Assembly (NCBI GenBank): GCA_001823105.1
Contig: MHTO01000002.1
Span: 1-17,525, forward strand
Direction: 5' to 3'
From: Candidatus Wildermuthbacteria bacterium GWA2_46_15
Lineage (GTDB): Bacteria > Patescibacteriota > Minisyncoccia > Minisyncoccales > GWA2-46-15
Length of the DNA: 17,525 bases
The translations under genes were made by a program, and so were the position numbers. This document shows positions 1-7,008 of this stretch, piece by piece. The notes under the pieces are model-generated. The model searched no databases. It saw nothing but the letters and a program-made list of their open reading frames with translations, and was not told where the DNA came from. The first letter of the stretch is position 1. Every line of letters starts with the position of its first letter.

Positions 1-172
1 AACTTTTTAGATCATTCAAATCAACAAAAACAGAACTGCCGCCGTTGTGCTTTTTGACTTTCCCGTATTGCACCAAATACGAGATGTTGGACTCGCTAAC
101 AGCGCGTTTCAGAAAATCGCTTGCCCAATGGCTTGCTTCTTTAATTGTCAGAAGTTGTTTAGTTTGTTGCAT
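1..172 (-). CDS. N-terminal fragment of a protein with an excisionase/MerR-type helix-turn-helix
   Basis: An open frame starts with ATG at 172 on the minus strand and runs off the left edge; 57 residues are visible. The start reads MQQTKQLLTIKEASHWAS, followed by SNISYLVQYGKVKKH and a VFVDLNDLKS segment. This is the layout of the winged excisionase-type HTH: an LTIKEA helix, a recognition helix, then a short beta wing ending in a DL motif. From memory of the family, such domains sit at the N-terminus of some DNA methyltransferases in uncultured bacteria. That function is an inference, because the catalytic part lies outside the window. The start is 4 bases after the stop of the XRE gene, so the two are almost certainly co-transcribed and probably translationally coupled. 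Confidence 0.6.
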   Translation of the reverse strand, partial: MQQTKQLLTIKEASHWASDFLKRAVSESNISYLVQYGKVKKHNGGSSVFVDLNDLKS

Positions 173-176
173 AATT

Positions 177-383
177 CTATTTTATCAAATCCTCAATTGA
201 AACGCTTAATGCTTTTGCCAATTTTGCCATAATAAGCACAGACGGCTTTTTTATTACATTGCTTTCAATTTTCGTCAGGGTGGTATATTTAACACCGGAC
301 TTTTTGGCAAAATCTTCTTGGGATAAGCCCTGTTTATTCCGATACTTCTTTATATTTTCCCCGATGTTTATTTCTGTTGCCAT
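177..383 (-). CDS. Small XRE-family transcriptional regulator (Cro/C1-type HTH)
   Basis: This 68-residue protein is a single Cro/C1-type helix-turn-helix domain. Residues 7-22 (IGENIKKYRNKQGLSQ) form helix 1 and the turn, and EDFAKKSGVKYTTLTKIE contains the recognition helices. A final segment ends in ALSVSIEDLIK, the usual end of HTH_3 domains. There is no extra ligand-binding domain. It lies 4 bases upstream of a gene with a second DNA-binding domain. A stand-alone XRE protein directly ahead of a possible methyltransferase resembles the controller (C) proteins of restriction-modification systems, but an antitoxin-like or phage-type repressor is equally possible. It probably autoregulates. 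The region is AT-rich compared with the housekeeping genes further right. Confidence 0.85.
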   Translation of the reverse strand: MATEINIGENIKKYRNKQGLSQEDFAKKSGVKYTTLTKIESNVIKKPSVLIMAKLAKALSVSIEDLIK

Positions 384-398
384 AGTTTCACAAATTTG

Positions 399-429
399 AT
401 AGTATGAATGTGATATGTTATGCTTTCAA
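399..429 (-). promoter_or_regulatory. Candidate promoter of the XRE gene
   Basis: On the minus strand TTGAAA (429-424) is followed after 19 bases by TACTAT (404-399), about 16 bases before the XRE start codon. The spacer is longer than the ideal 17 bases, so this is tentative. An ATAGT direct repeat flanks the region (382-386 and 399-403) and could be a regulator site. Confidence 0.3.
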
Positions 430-479
430 TATTATGATACCAAATTTTCAAAATTCTAGCAACAAAATTTTAGGGAGCT

Positions 480-625
480 CCTTGTCGTTGCCCGCGCACG
501 GGTGGGCGGGGCAAACACAACTCCACATTTTTCTGCGGCGCGTTTCGCGAAGCGAAATACGAAATTCGGCGGCGAAAGCGAAAGCGGGACGAGCGACCTG
601 CCCGCCGAAGCTTTAACGAAGGCGG
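480..625. repeat. GC-rich intergenic patch made of clustered palindromes
   Basis: This non-coding stretch in an otherwise AT-rich spacer holds three inverted repeats in a row. TTGCCC (488-493) pairs with GGGCAA (509-514). TTTCGC (543-548) pairs with GCGAAA (552-557) across a GAA loop. CCGCC (602-606) pairs with GGCGG (621-625). The last unit, with CCGAAG and GAAGGCGG halves, resembles a repeat I recall from Parcubacteria assemblies. There is no T-run, so none is a classic terminator. I see no gene in the whole 384-664 interval. Confidence 0.55.
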
Positions 626-664
626 AGCAAACAAACTGCCCGTAGAATTCGCAATGTTTTAGAT

Positions 665-738
665 TGGTCGGGGAGCCGGGAATCGAACCCGGTTTTTACG
701 GACCCGAACCGTATGTACTACCGGTGTACTACTCCCCG
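665..738 (-). tRNA. tRNA-Pro (anticodon CGG), CCA encoded
   Basis: A full cloverleaf is on the minus strand. The acceptor stem is CGGGGAG/CTCCCCG, with discriminator A and an encoded CCA. The D stem is GTAC/GTAC. The anticodon stem is TACGG/CCGTA with loop TTCGGGT, giving anticodon CGG. The T arm is CCGGG-TTCGATT-CCCGG. C1-G72, A73 and G37 after a GG-ending anticodon are all usual for bacterial tRNA-Pro. Its first base directly follows the stop codon of the CCA-adding enzyme gene, so it is probably cut from the same transcript. It is the only tRNA of the three here with a templated CCA. Confidence 0.95.
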
Positions 739-2232
739 TTAAGTAACCCAATACTTCTCTTTGGTCATCTCGTCTCTCTTTTGCTCGATTTGCTCTTTGC
801 CCTTCTCGGCTTCCCGGGCCAGAGCGTCCAACTCTTTATCGGCCAACCGGCCGAGGCGGACGACCTCTTTTCTCAAAGACCCTTTTTTGTTCTTCTTCGG
901 ATCTTCCAGAATCTGCCCCAAAAGAATGTCGAGGATCTGTCCCACTTTCGGCCCCGGCTTGATCTTTAGAATTTTCATCACTTCGTGGCCGTTGACCTTG
1001 AGCATCTTGGCGGAAATGGGATCGGTCGAAACCCTAACCAGCAGATAGCGCAGATGGCGCAATTTATAGGGCTCGGCTTTGGGCACGCCTGAACCGATCC
1101 GGTCGGCCATCCGCACCTGTAAAAGTTCTTCGATGTTTTCCGGACCGACGTTGCGCAAAAGCCTTCTGACCGAACTCTCGCCCACTTCGCCGACATTGTA
1201 ATAGAAAAGATGGTAGCGGACAAGCTTGATGATTTTTTCGCTCAAATCGCGCGGCAGCCGCAAACGTTCCAATATTTTGGCCGTCATTCTGGCGCCCACA
1301 ATTTCGTGATTATAAAAAGTAGAGTTTAGCCCCTCGCCTTTTTTCACCCGCGGCTTGGCAATATCGTGGAAAAGACTGGCTAGTCTGATAGCCAGATTAA
1401 ATTTCTTGGCCGCCGCGTATTTCAAAGAAAAAAGATTGTGCTCATAGCAATCGTAGATGTGGTGTTTATTTTGGCTGCAACCTACTCCCTCCAGCAATTC
1501 CGGAACAACATATTTTAGTAAATTCAATTGGCGTAATGATTCCAAACCATCGGCCGCCCGATCCGACAGGATAATCTTGATAAATTCGTCTCTGATTCTC
1601 TCGATCGAAATCAGTTTGAGTAAAGAAGCGTTTTGAATAATCGCTTTCTGGGTTTTTTCTTCCAGGCTGAAATTTAGAACCGTCGCCAACCTCACCGCCC
1701 TCATTAACCTTAAGGCGTCCTCGTTAAACCTATCATTAGGATTACCAACCGCCCGGATAATTTTATTTTTTAAATCTTTCTGGCCATTATACGGATCAAT
1801 TGTTTCGTAAAGCTTTGAGCTTTGAGTTGTGGTTTTGCGTTTTGCGTTTTGAACTTTGAGCTTTAATGCGATGGCATTGACCGTAAAATCTCTTCTCGAC
1901 AGATCTTCCTTAAGGGTCTTAGCGAATTTAATCTCTTCGGGATGTCTTTTGTCGCTGTATTTAGCCTCCGAACGGAAAGTGGTGATTTCAATTTCCTTAA
2001 GTCCGGGGTTTTTGCTTTGGGTTCGAACCGTGACCGTCAAAAACCGGTTCTCGTAGAAGTTTTCCGGAAAAATCTCTTGGATCTGTTCTGGCTTGGCATC
2101 AGTAGTAATATCCCAGTCATTGGGTTCAACGCCTTGCAGAAAATCACGGGAACAACCGCCAACGACATAGGCTTCAAAACCGGCTTTTTCCAGCTCATTG
2201 ATGACTGATTTGATTTCTCTGGGAATTTTCAT
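739..2232 (-). CDS. cca: CCA-adding tRNA nucleotidyltransferase (class II, with HD domain)
   Basis: This cytoplasmic enzyme builds or repairs the 3' CCA of tRNAs. The 497-residue protein starts with the nucleotidyltransferase head: VVGGCSRDF (23-31) and the metal-binding DWD carboxylates at D39 and D41. RRDFTVNA (113-120), DPYNGQKDL (146-154) and ERIRDE (211-216) follow, all hallmarks of class II CCA/poly(A) polymerases. An HD domain follows (FHDIAKP, H289-D290). A poly(A) polymerase cannot be fully excluded by sequence, but two of the three tRNAs here lack an encoded CCA and so need this activity. Residues about 123-142, a Lys- and Thr-rich loop before the DP motif, are encoded by a 7-base tandem repeat and make the linker longer than usual. 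The charged C-terminal tail ends directly against tRNA-Pro. Confidence 0.93.
   Translation of the reverse strand: MKIPREIKSVINELEKAGFEAYVVGGCSRDFLQGVEPNDWDITTDAKPEQIQEIFPENFYENRFLTVTVRTQSKNPGLKEIEITTFRSEAKYSDKRHPEEIKFAKTLKEDLSRRDFTVNAIALKLKVQNAKRKTTTQSSKLYETIDPYNGQKDLKNKIIRAVGNPNDRFNEDALRLMRAVRLATVLNFSLEEKTQKAIIQNASLLKLISIERIRDEFIKIILSDRAADGLESLRQLNLLKYVVPELLEGVGCSQNKHHIYDCYEHNLFSLKYAAAKKFNLAIRLASLFHDIAKPRVKKGEGLNSTFYNHEIVGARMTAKILERLRLPRDLSEKIIKLVRYHLFYYNVGEVGESSVRRLLRNVGPENIEELLQVRMADRIGSGVPKAEPYKLRHLRYLLVRVSTDPISAKMLKVNGHEVMKILKIKPGPKVGQILDILLGQILEDPKKNKKGSLRKEVVRLGRLADKELDALAREAEKGKEQIEQKRDEMTKEKYWVT
1810..1864 (-). repeat. Degenerate heptanucleotide tandem repeat inside cca
   Basis: Read on the coding (minus) strand, eight consecutive units, one short by a base, start with AAA: AAAGCTC, AAAGTTC, AAAACGC twice, AAAACCA, then CAACTC, AAAGCTC and AAAGCTT. 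The array stays in the cca frame and encodes the hydrophilic segment around residues 123-141, between the conserved RRDFTVNA and DPYNGQKDL motifs. Confidence 0.8.
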
Positions 2233-2239
2233 CGGTTTA

Positions 2240-2268
2240 ATCTTAGCCTAAAACCAACTTGTTTTCAA
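2240..2268 (-). promoter_or_regulatory. Promoter of cca
   Basis: TTGAAA (2268-2263) and TAAGAT (2245-2240) are separated by exactly 17 bases on the minus strand. The -10 box ends only 7 bases before the cca ATG (2232), so the transcript would be leaderless or nearly so. It would also read on into tRNA-Pro. Confidence 0.6.
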
Positions 2269-2279
2269 TTAAAAAGTGA

Positions 2280-2285
2280 GATAAT
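2280..2285 (+). promoter_or_regulatory. Candidate -10 box of tRNA-Arg
   Basis: GATAAT lies 9 bases before the tRNA-Arg 5' end, the right distance for a start at or just before the mature tRNA. No good -35 box is seen. Any -35 would fall inside the cca promoter on the other strand. Confidence 0.35.
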
Positions 2286-2294
2286 CTAACATTA

Positions 2295-2366
2295 GCCCCC
2301 ATGGTGAAATGGATATCACGCGACGCTTCGGACGTCGAAGTCCGGGTTCGAATCCTGGTGGGGGCA
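2295..2366 (+). tRNA. tRNA-Arg (anticodon TCG)
   Basis: The acceptor stem is GCCCCCA/TGGGGGC with discriminator A. The D stem is GTGA/TCAC. The anticodon stem is CGACG/CGTCG with loop CTTCGGA, giving anticodon TCG. The T arm is CCGGG-TTCGAAT-CCTGG with one G-T pair. The next bases are CAC, so CCA is not encoded and must be added by the enzyme encoded divergently next door. Confidence 0.95.
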
Positions 2367-2391
2367 CACTTCGATTTCGCTCAGTGTAAAC
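2367..2391. repeat. Short hairpin element (copy A), directly after tRNA-Arg
   Basis: The stem CACT (2367-2370) and AGTG (2383-2386) encloses the 12-base loop TCGATTTCGCTC, followed by TAAAC. It begins on the base after the tRNA discriminator. The loop and the flanking GTAAAC match the element at 14475-14499 on the opposite strand, where the stem is CCCC/GGGG. The two stems differ in sequence but both pair. Confidence 0.55.
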
Positions 2392-2400
2392 TATTTCGGC

Positions 2401-4041
2401 CTACATCATCGGCAGTTCAATGTAAAAAGTACTGCCTTTGTCTTTGCCTTCGCTCTCTGCCCAGACGCGGCCGCGGTGCATTTCAACAAAACGCCGGGCA
2501 ATATATAATCCCAGGCCGACCCCCTCGGTATAAGCTTTAGTTCCGACTGTTCCTCTCGAAAAACTCTCGAATATTTTGGTTAATTCCTCTTCGTTCATTC
2601 CCTCGCCCGTATCTCTTATCAGAATCCGGCATCTAGAATCTAAGATCTGAGCCTCAATCGCGACTCCTCCTTTTGGGGTGTATTTTATGGCGTTATCCAC
2701 TAAATTTAAAATTACCTGCCGCATTTTATCCTTGTCTAACATAATTTTGGGCAGGGACTCTGTTGGTTTTTCGAATTTTAGATAAAGCTTCTTCTTTTCC
2801 GCCGTAATCTTTAAATCATCAATCGCTCCCATAATTATTTCTTCTATTGACGACTCTTCCGGCTCGAGCCCCATTTTTCCTGACTCAATCCGGGAAATGC
2901 TTAAAAGATCATTAACTAAATTAATTAATCTTTGATTGGACTTATAGACATTTTCTATAGGTATTTTGGCTCGATCAACTATTTTCCCATAAGAACCTTC
3001 AAGGATCATCGAGATATAGCCTTTAATCGCGGTTAAAGGCGTCCTCAACTGATGAGAGGCAATGGAAATAAATTCTGATTTCGCTTTGCTTAGTCTTTCA
3101 ACTTCTTTGTAGGCGACTTGAAGTTTTTCGTTTAACGTCGTTAACTTTTCGCGTTGCTCTACTTCGCGTAACATATCGCGAATCAGAAGAATGCCGAAGA
3201 CAAGAACAAGAAGGAAAACCGCGCTGCGATAAACGATTAAAGCAAAATCGTTAGCGAAAATCACCTCGGAAAAAGTGACGACCGAAAGTAAAAATATCAA
3301 CACGGCCGTTCCCACCACGCGGATATTAAAAAGTTTATATCTCAAAATCGCGTAGGAAGTAAAAGCCACGAAGGGGAAGATAAACAACGCACTGAGAGGG
3401 ATAAACCGCGGATTATCAAAAAATGCCGGCAGGATGAAGTTGAAGACTGCAATTAAGGCCAAGGTTATAAACATGCCACTCAAAACATATTTATAGCGTA
3501 ACTTTTCTTGACCGACGGCTCGTGTGGTCTTAATAAGAAGAGAAGTTATGCCACTCAAATTGAACACCAACGCGGTTAGGCCAAAAAGAATAATACCCGG
3601 CCCATTGGCTACTCTAGAGGCTCCTCCGGCGGGCGATAACTCCATAACTTCACTAAATACCAATGGTGTTAAACAGACGACGGCGGTAATAATAGCCAGT
3701 GGAATAAATATGACTTTGTACCAAACGGGAAACTTCTTGTTTTCGTCGGGGAAAGCGTATAGGAAATTAAATACTGTGAAAGCAAACCAGACCGCAAAGA
3801 ACATCACTAGGCGTAGAAGCCAAAGAATGGTGACGCTTGATTGTGATTTGTAGGCGGCATAATTTACGGCACTCCAAAAAATGATTGTAAGCGAGAGGTA
3901 GAAAAAATGTTGACTCGTTGTGCTTTTGCGGTTTTGCAAAAAAACAACAAATCCTAAAACCCCCATCGCCGCGATAGCGACGGCAACTGATAGTAAGTCA
4001 AAGTTTTGTAGACCTAAAGAAGATAGTAAAATCGACGGCAT
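2401..4041 (-). CDS. Multi-pass membrane sensor histidine kinase
   Basis: This 546-residue protein has about nine predicted membrane segments in residues 14-287, a layout like the 7TM sensor regions of some histidine kinases. A short coiled coil (about 290-320) follows. The HisKA dimerisation domain has the phospho-acceptor motif FISIASHQLRTPL (H330). The ATPase domain has the N box with N446 and N450 (NLVDNAIKY), G1 DTGEGM (from D477) and G2 GVGLGLYIA (from about 507). All catalytic motifs are intact. No response regulator is in the window, so its partner is unknown. The gene starts 12 bases after the methyltransferase stop and is the last gene of the five-gene operon, which suggests it senses something tied to that pathway. 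Residues about 466-473 are encoded by a degenerate heptanucleotide array. Confidence 0.93.
   Translation of the reverse strand: MPSILLSSLGLQNFDLLSVAVAIAAMGVLGFVVFLQNRKSTTSQHFFYLSLTIIFWSAVNYAAYKSQSSVTILWLLRLVMFFAVWFAFTVFNFLYAFPDENKKFPVWYKVIFIPLAIITAVVCLTPLVFSEVMELSPAGGASRVANGPGIILFGLTALVFNLSGITSLLIKTTRAVGQEKLRYKYVLSGMFITLALIAVFNFILPAFFDNPRFIPLSALFIFPFVAFTSYAILRYKLFNIRVVGTAVLIFLLSVVTFSEVIFANDFALIVYRSAVFLLVLVFGILLIRDMLREVEQREKLTTLNEKLQVAYKEVERLSKAKSEFISIASHQLRTPLTAIKGYISMILEGSYGKIVDRAKIPIENVYKSNQRLINLVNDLLSISRIESGKMGLEPEESSIEEIIMGAIDDLKITAEKKKLYLKFEKPTESLPKIMLDKDKMRQVILNLVDNAIKYTPKGGVAIEAQILDSRCRILIRDTGEGMNEEELTKIFESFSRGTVGTKAYTEGVGLGLYIARRFVEMHRGRVWAESEGKDKGSTFYIELPMM
2621..2648 (-). repeat. 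Degenerate heptanucleotide repeat inside the histidine kinase gene
   Basis: On the coding strand four units follow each other: AGATCTT, AGATTCT, AGATGCC and GGATTCT. They encode the strand and turn just before the G1 box of the ATPase domain (ILDSRCRI). It is shorter and less regular than the cca array, so chance similarity is possible. Confidence 0.5.
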
Positions 4042-4053
4042 TCAAAAGATGTT

Positions 4054-4773
4054 TTAACTTTTCTTGATCACGGCGACGTATCGAGACTGGAAGCTTGCTC
4101 GAAGCTGATTAAAATCTATTCCTGCTTTATTGTATTTATATCTTAATTTCTGCGTCGCTTGTCGTGTTTTTATAGCATACGACCTCAGCCCTAGAGCCTT
4201 GAGAATTATCGTCAGTTCTTTCTTTGTATAAGACGCTCGAGCGGAATAATATTGAAGTTTTTGGAAAAGACTTTTTGGCGGAATAGCCATCTTGAGAAGA
4301 CGCCAAGGCAAATCTCGTCTTAAGTCTTGTAAGTAGACGGTGCCGTCACTCTTTATCACGCGATACATTTCACGCAGCGCTCGTTCTAAATTATTAAAAT
4401 GATGAAGAGAGTCTTTACAGATAACTAAATCAAAAACTTTATCGTCAAACGGTAAATGCGACGCGGCCGCCTTTTTAAGAACTATGTTCTTTAACCCCTG
4501 GCAATTTTCTCTCGCCCGTCTAATCACATAAGGAGATATGTCTATGCCAACCACTTGGAATTTTTTAGATCGTTGCGCAAATTCTTTTACTAATAGACCC
4601 GGCCCGCAACCAACATCCAATATTTTACCGCTTTGTAAGCGGCTCGTCATTAAGGCATCGTCCACCAACGGAATCATCCAGATACGATATTTTTTTCGGG
4701 ACTCTCGTTCAAAAACTTTAAATTCCAAATCTCCCATCTTTTTGGGTTCGGGAATCCTTTTTAAAAAATACAT
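4054..4773 (-). CDS. Class I SAM-dependent methyltransferase
   Basis: This 239-residue protein has a Rossmann-type methyltransferase core of the Methyltransf_11 kind. Motif I is ILDVGCGPG (51-59), the ribose-binding acidic strand is VVGIDIS (74-80), and motif II/III is HLPFDDKVFDLVICKDSLHHF (106-126). The post-core segment is VIKSDGTVYLQD. The acceptor is not predictable, since family members methylate small molecules, lipids, quinones and RNA. It has no membrane segment. It sits 16 bases after the nitroreductase gene and 12 bases before the kinase gene, so it is taken as part of the ligase-E1-nitroreductase operon. A tailoring role on the product of those enzymes is an inference. Confidence 0.9.
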   Translation of the reverse strand: MYFLKRIPEPKKMGDLEFKVFERESRKKYRIWMIPLVDDALMTSRLQSGKILDVGCGPGLLVKEFAQRSKKFQVVGIDISPYVIRRARENCQGLKNIVLKKAAASHLPFDDKVFDLVICKDSLHHFNNLERALREMYRVIKSDGTVYLQDLRRDLPWRLLKMAIPPKSLFQKLQYYSARASYTKKELTIILKALGLRSYAIKTRQATQKLRYKYNKAGIDFNQLRASFQSRYVAVIKKS

Positions 4774-4789
4774 AAGATTTTGTTTTGTA

Positions 4790-5851
4790 TCATACCCAAA
4801 TAATTTCTGGTGGTTTTTTTGACGACAAGGCGCTTGGTTCTTTGCTCAATCCAACTCTAAACGCTAATGCGGCAACGCCTCGGTTAATATTAAATACTTC
4901 GGTAATCTTATTGTAAGCATTATTTATAATCTCTATGTGCTCCTTTGAAAAGATGTTTGCCGTGTCATTTTGTATGCCTTGCCAAAAAAACATGGTTCCG
5001 GTGATGAGATGAAAACTTAACCTCATTTGCGTTGCCTTAAGCCAGAGCCGCTCCATTGCCCTTCCGGCCAGTAAAAAATCTTCGTCTCTATCATTAACAA
5101 TAATAATGCCCATGCCGGCGCCGGACGCATATCTTTTTGCATTGTCTTTTGCGATTATACCCGCGAATTTTAGATGATTAAAAAGCTTCATAACCCGCCA
5201 GCGGCGTAATAATTTTAATACCGCCTGCTGAGGAGGCTCTAACTCCATTGTTTTTAAATAAAGCCCTGATTTTTTTATAGATTCTTCTGGGCGAGACCAA
5301 ACAATTTCTTCAAAGAAAAGTTTATGCAATTTTTCATTTTCGAGAGTGACGACTTCATTAATACTTAAGGCTTCTCCAATTAAACGGCGCTGTTCTTTGT
5401 CTTCGGTAAACTTAATCTCAATTTCTTTGAATGACGATGCCGACTTAAGAAATTCTTGTTTTTGAACATCGCTTAATAATCTATCCTCATACTGTTTTCT
5501 ATTCGTCGCCCGGAGCGGAATTACCGAAAATAACGAATCTGATTTTGGCAATCCTAGCGCCAGCTCGATAACGGCGGTGAGATTTGGCTGGCTTAAATCC
5601 GGGAAAATTTTTACCTTTGCCTCATATCCAAAAGAAGATGAGGCAATGACAATGTTTTCTATCAACGCTCCATGAGCAATCCATGTGCCTCGATTACGAT
5701 AATTAAGAATTGGGTGGTCTTTTTCCGGTAAGGCAATTACATAAATTTGATTATCTTTCACTTTAAACTTCCAGGGCTGAGAGTTACTGCCAGAAGGCGC
5801 ATTTGCCGCAATTTCTAGGATTTTTTTAATATCTTCTTTATTTATAACCAT
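4790..5851 (-). CDS. Nitroreductase-fold flavoprotein (Rv1355c C-terminal-like)
   Basis: This 353-residue protein has nitroreductase-family features. APSGSNSQPWKF (18-29) is the FMN-phosphate-binding segment. A GTWIAHGALIENIVIA segment corresponds to the dimer and flavin core, and GAGMGIIIVNDR plus LAGRAMERLWLKA form the C-terminal half. It is longer than the usual 180-220 residues because of a helical insert in the middle (about 130-240). It likely binds FMN and reduces or oxidises an organic substrate. It directly follows the E1-like gene, with 14 bases between them. From memory, the mycobacterial Rv1355c family carries an E1-like domain followed by a nitroreductase-like domain in one chain, so this pair would be the split form. 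The substrate is unknown. Confidence 0.82.
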   Translation of the reverse strand: MVINKEDIKKILEIAANAPSGSNSQPWKFKVKDNQIYVIALPEKDHPILNYRNRGTWIAHGALIENIVIASSSFGYEAKVKIFPDLSQPNLTAVIELALGLPKSDSLFSVIPLRATNRKQYEDRLLSDVQKQEFLKSASSFKEIEIKFTEDKEQRRLIGEALSINEVVTLENEKLHKLFFEEIVWSRPEESIKKSGLYLKTMELEPPQQAVLKLLRRWRVMKLFNHLKFAGIIAKDNAKRYASGAGMGIIIVNDRDEDFLLAGRAMERLWLKATQMRLSFHLITGTMFFWQGIQNDTANIFSKEHIEIINNAYNKITEVFNINRGVAALAFRVGLSKEPSALSSKKPPEIIWV

Positions 5852-5865
5852 CTTTTATAAAAATT

Positions 5866-7008
5866 TTAATCATTATTCATCATTTTCCTCACAAATTTCA
5901 GGAATTCAATTTTGCGAGAAAGCCATTTTCTTTTGTAGTCAGATTCAAAAATCGCGTCTGGATTAAAAGAATATCTGCCCGATTTAATGTTTTTATTCTT
6001 GACAATAATGCGTCTAGCTAATGTCGCAATAACTGACCCGCACATGTTAGCGGCGGTGCCGAGTTGCGGCCAGGAATACAAAGACTTTCCGACTTCGGCA
6101 ACGGAACGAAGCATTCTTGGGACTACAAGATCTGCCCCGGCGATTTTCCCTGCTATTTTCGGTAAATCTTTCGGCGGCATGGATTTTAATTTTTCAGCCG
6201 TTATTCCCTTAACATAGCCATTTAAAATTGGTAGTTTCTTATTTATGTCATACCTTTCAATGTCCACGATGATGCCATCGCCATTGTCAGTGCCCATCAG
6301 CACGGGAATGCCACGATCGCGGGCAAGTTCTCGAACTTTCAATTTCCAATAAGGATTATCCGTTTCTTCTATAATAAGATCGGCATCCATTATAATCGCT
6401 TCGGCGTTCTCTTCCGTTAAACCGTCGGGGTATAACCCAATGTCGGCATAAGGATTTATTTCAAAGATTTGTCGGGCGACGACAACCGCTTTATTGAGCC
6501 CGACGCTTTGAAATCCTATACGGACGCGATTTAAATTATCTCCGGAAAAAACACCCGGATCAACAAGCTTTATTTGTTTCGCCCCTCCGCCCATTGCCGT
6601 CACGACAGCGACGTGACTGCCCACGCTCAGGCCCAAAAAAGCTATCTTAGCATTATAAAAACGCGCTTGTTCCTCAACGGTGACGAGGTTTTTATTTCTT
6701 CCGGTGCGTAACTCATAATGAAGGCCTTCGGATAAATAACGGACTAACGAATTAATCCAAGGAAAATAAAACCAGTTTCCAAAATTATCATTTTGATAAA
6801 AGCTAAGAAATTGTTTACATTCAGTTTTGTAATTTTTATCAAAACGGTATTTCGAGTTCCTTAAAAGAAAGAGCTCTTCTAGATTTCTTTCCATTTCGTC
6901 AACGACTAAAATTTCAGGATGCTGTTCAATAAAAATATGGATTTCACTCGGAGAAATGCTGGTCGGTCGCCAAATTTCTTGAATCATAAACTTTATTTCT
7001 TCACCCAT
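5866..7008 (-). CDS. E1/ThiF-like adenylyltransferase (Rv1355c N-terminal-like)
   Basis: This 380-residue protein has an N-terminal helical region (1-110) ending in RTGRNKNLVTVEEQ, then an E1/ThiF Rossmann domain. The nucleotide loop is GLSVGS (126-131), replacing the common GxGGxG. D150 is followed by NLNR (158-161), the conserved Asn/Arg adenylation motif, and by GLNKA with K173. An acidic strand ends in EETDN (about 214-218). There is no CxxC zinc pair. Cys64 and Cys323 are the only cysteines, so a thioester Cys would have to be C323 or be absent. E1-like enzymes adenylate a carboxylate, either a ubiquitin-like C-terminus or a small molecule. The start overlaps the ligase gene by 16 bases; ATG at 6987 (residue 8), just after the ligase stop, is an alternative start. 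Confidence 0.85.
   Translation of the reverse strand: MGEEIKFMIQEIWRPTSISPSEIHIFIEQHPEILVVDEMERNLEELFLLRNSKYRFDKNYKTECKQFLSFYQNDNFGNWFYFPWINSLVRYLSEGLHYELRTGRNKNLVTVEEQARFYNAKIAFLGLSVGSHVAVVTAMGGGAKQIKLVDPGVFSGDNLNRVRIGFQSVGLNKAVVVARQIFEINPYADIGLYPDGLTEENAEAIIMDADLIIEETDNPYWKLKVRELARDRGIPVLMGTDNGDGIIVDIERYDINKKLPILNGYVKGITAEKLKSMPPKDLPKIAGKIAGADLVVPRMLRSVAEVGKSLYSWPQLGTAANMCGSVIATLARRIIVKNKNIKSGRYSFNPDAIFESDYKRKWLSRKIEFLKFVRKMMNND

Noticed and set aside
404..616. Open frame of 70 codons on the plus strand
   Set aside because: It is a translation of the palindrome-rich spacer, with no domain-like pattern and no ribosome site.
664..969. Open frame starting MVGEPGIEPG on the plus strand
   Set aside because: The start is the reverse strand of tRNA-Pro and the rest lies opposite cca; this is a known kind of spurious prediction.
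2028..2040. GGGTTCGAACC, resembling a tRNA T-loop, inside cca
   Set aside because: No acceptor, D or anticodon stem can be built around it; it is ordinary coding sequence.
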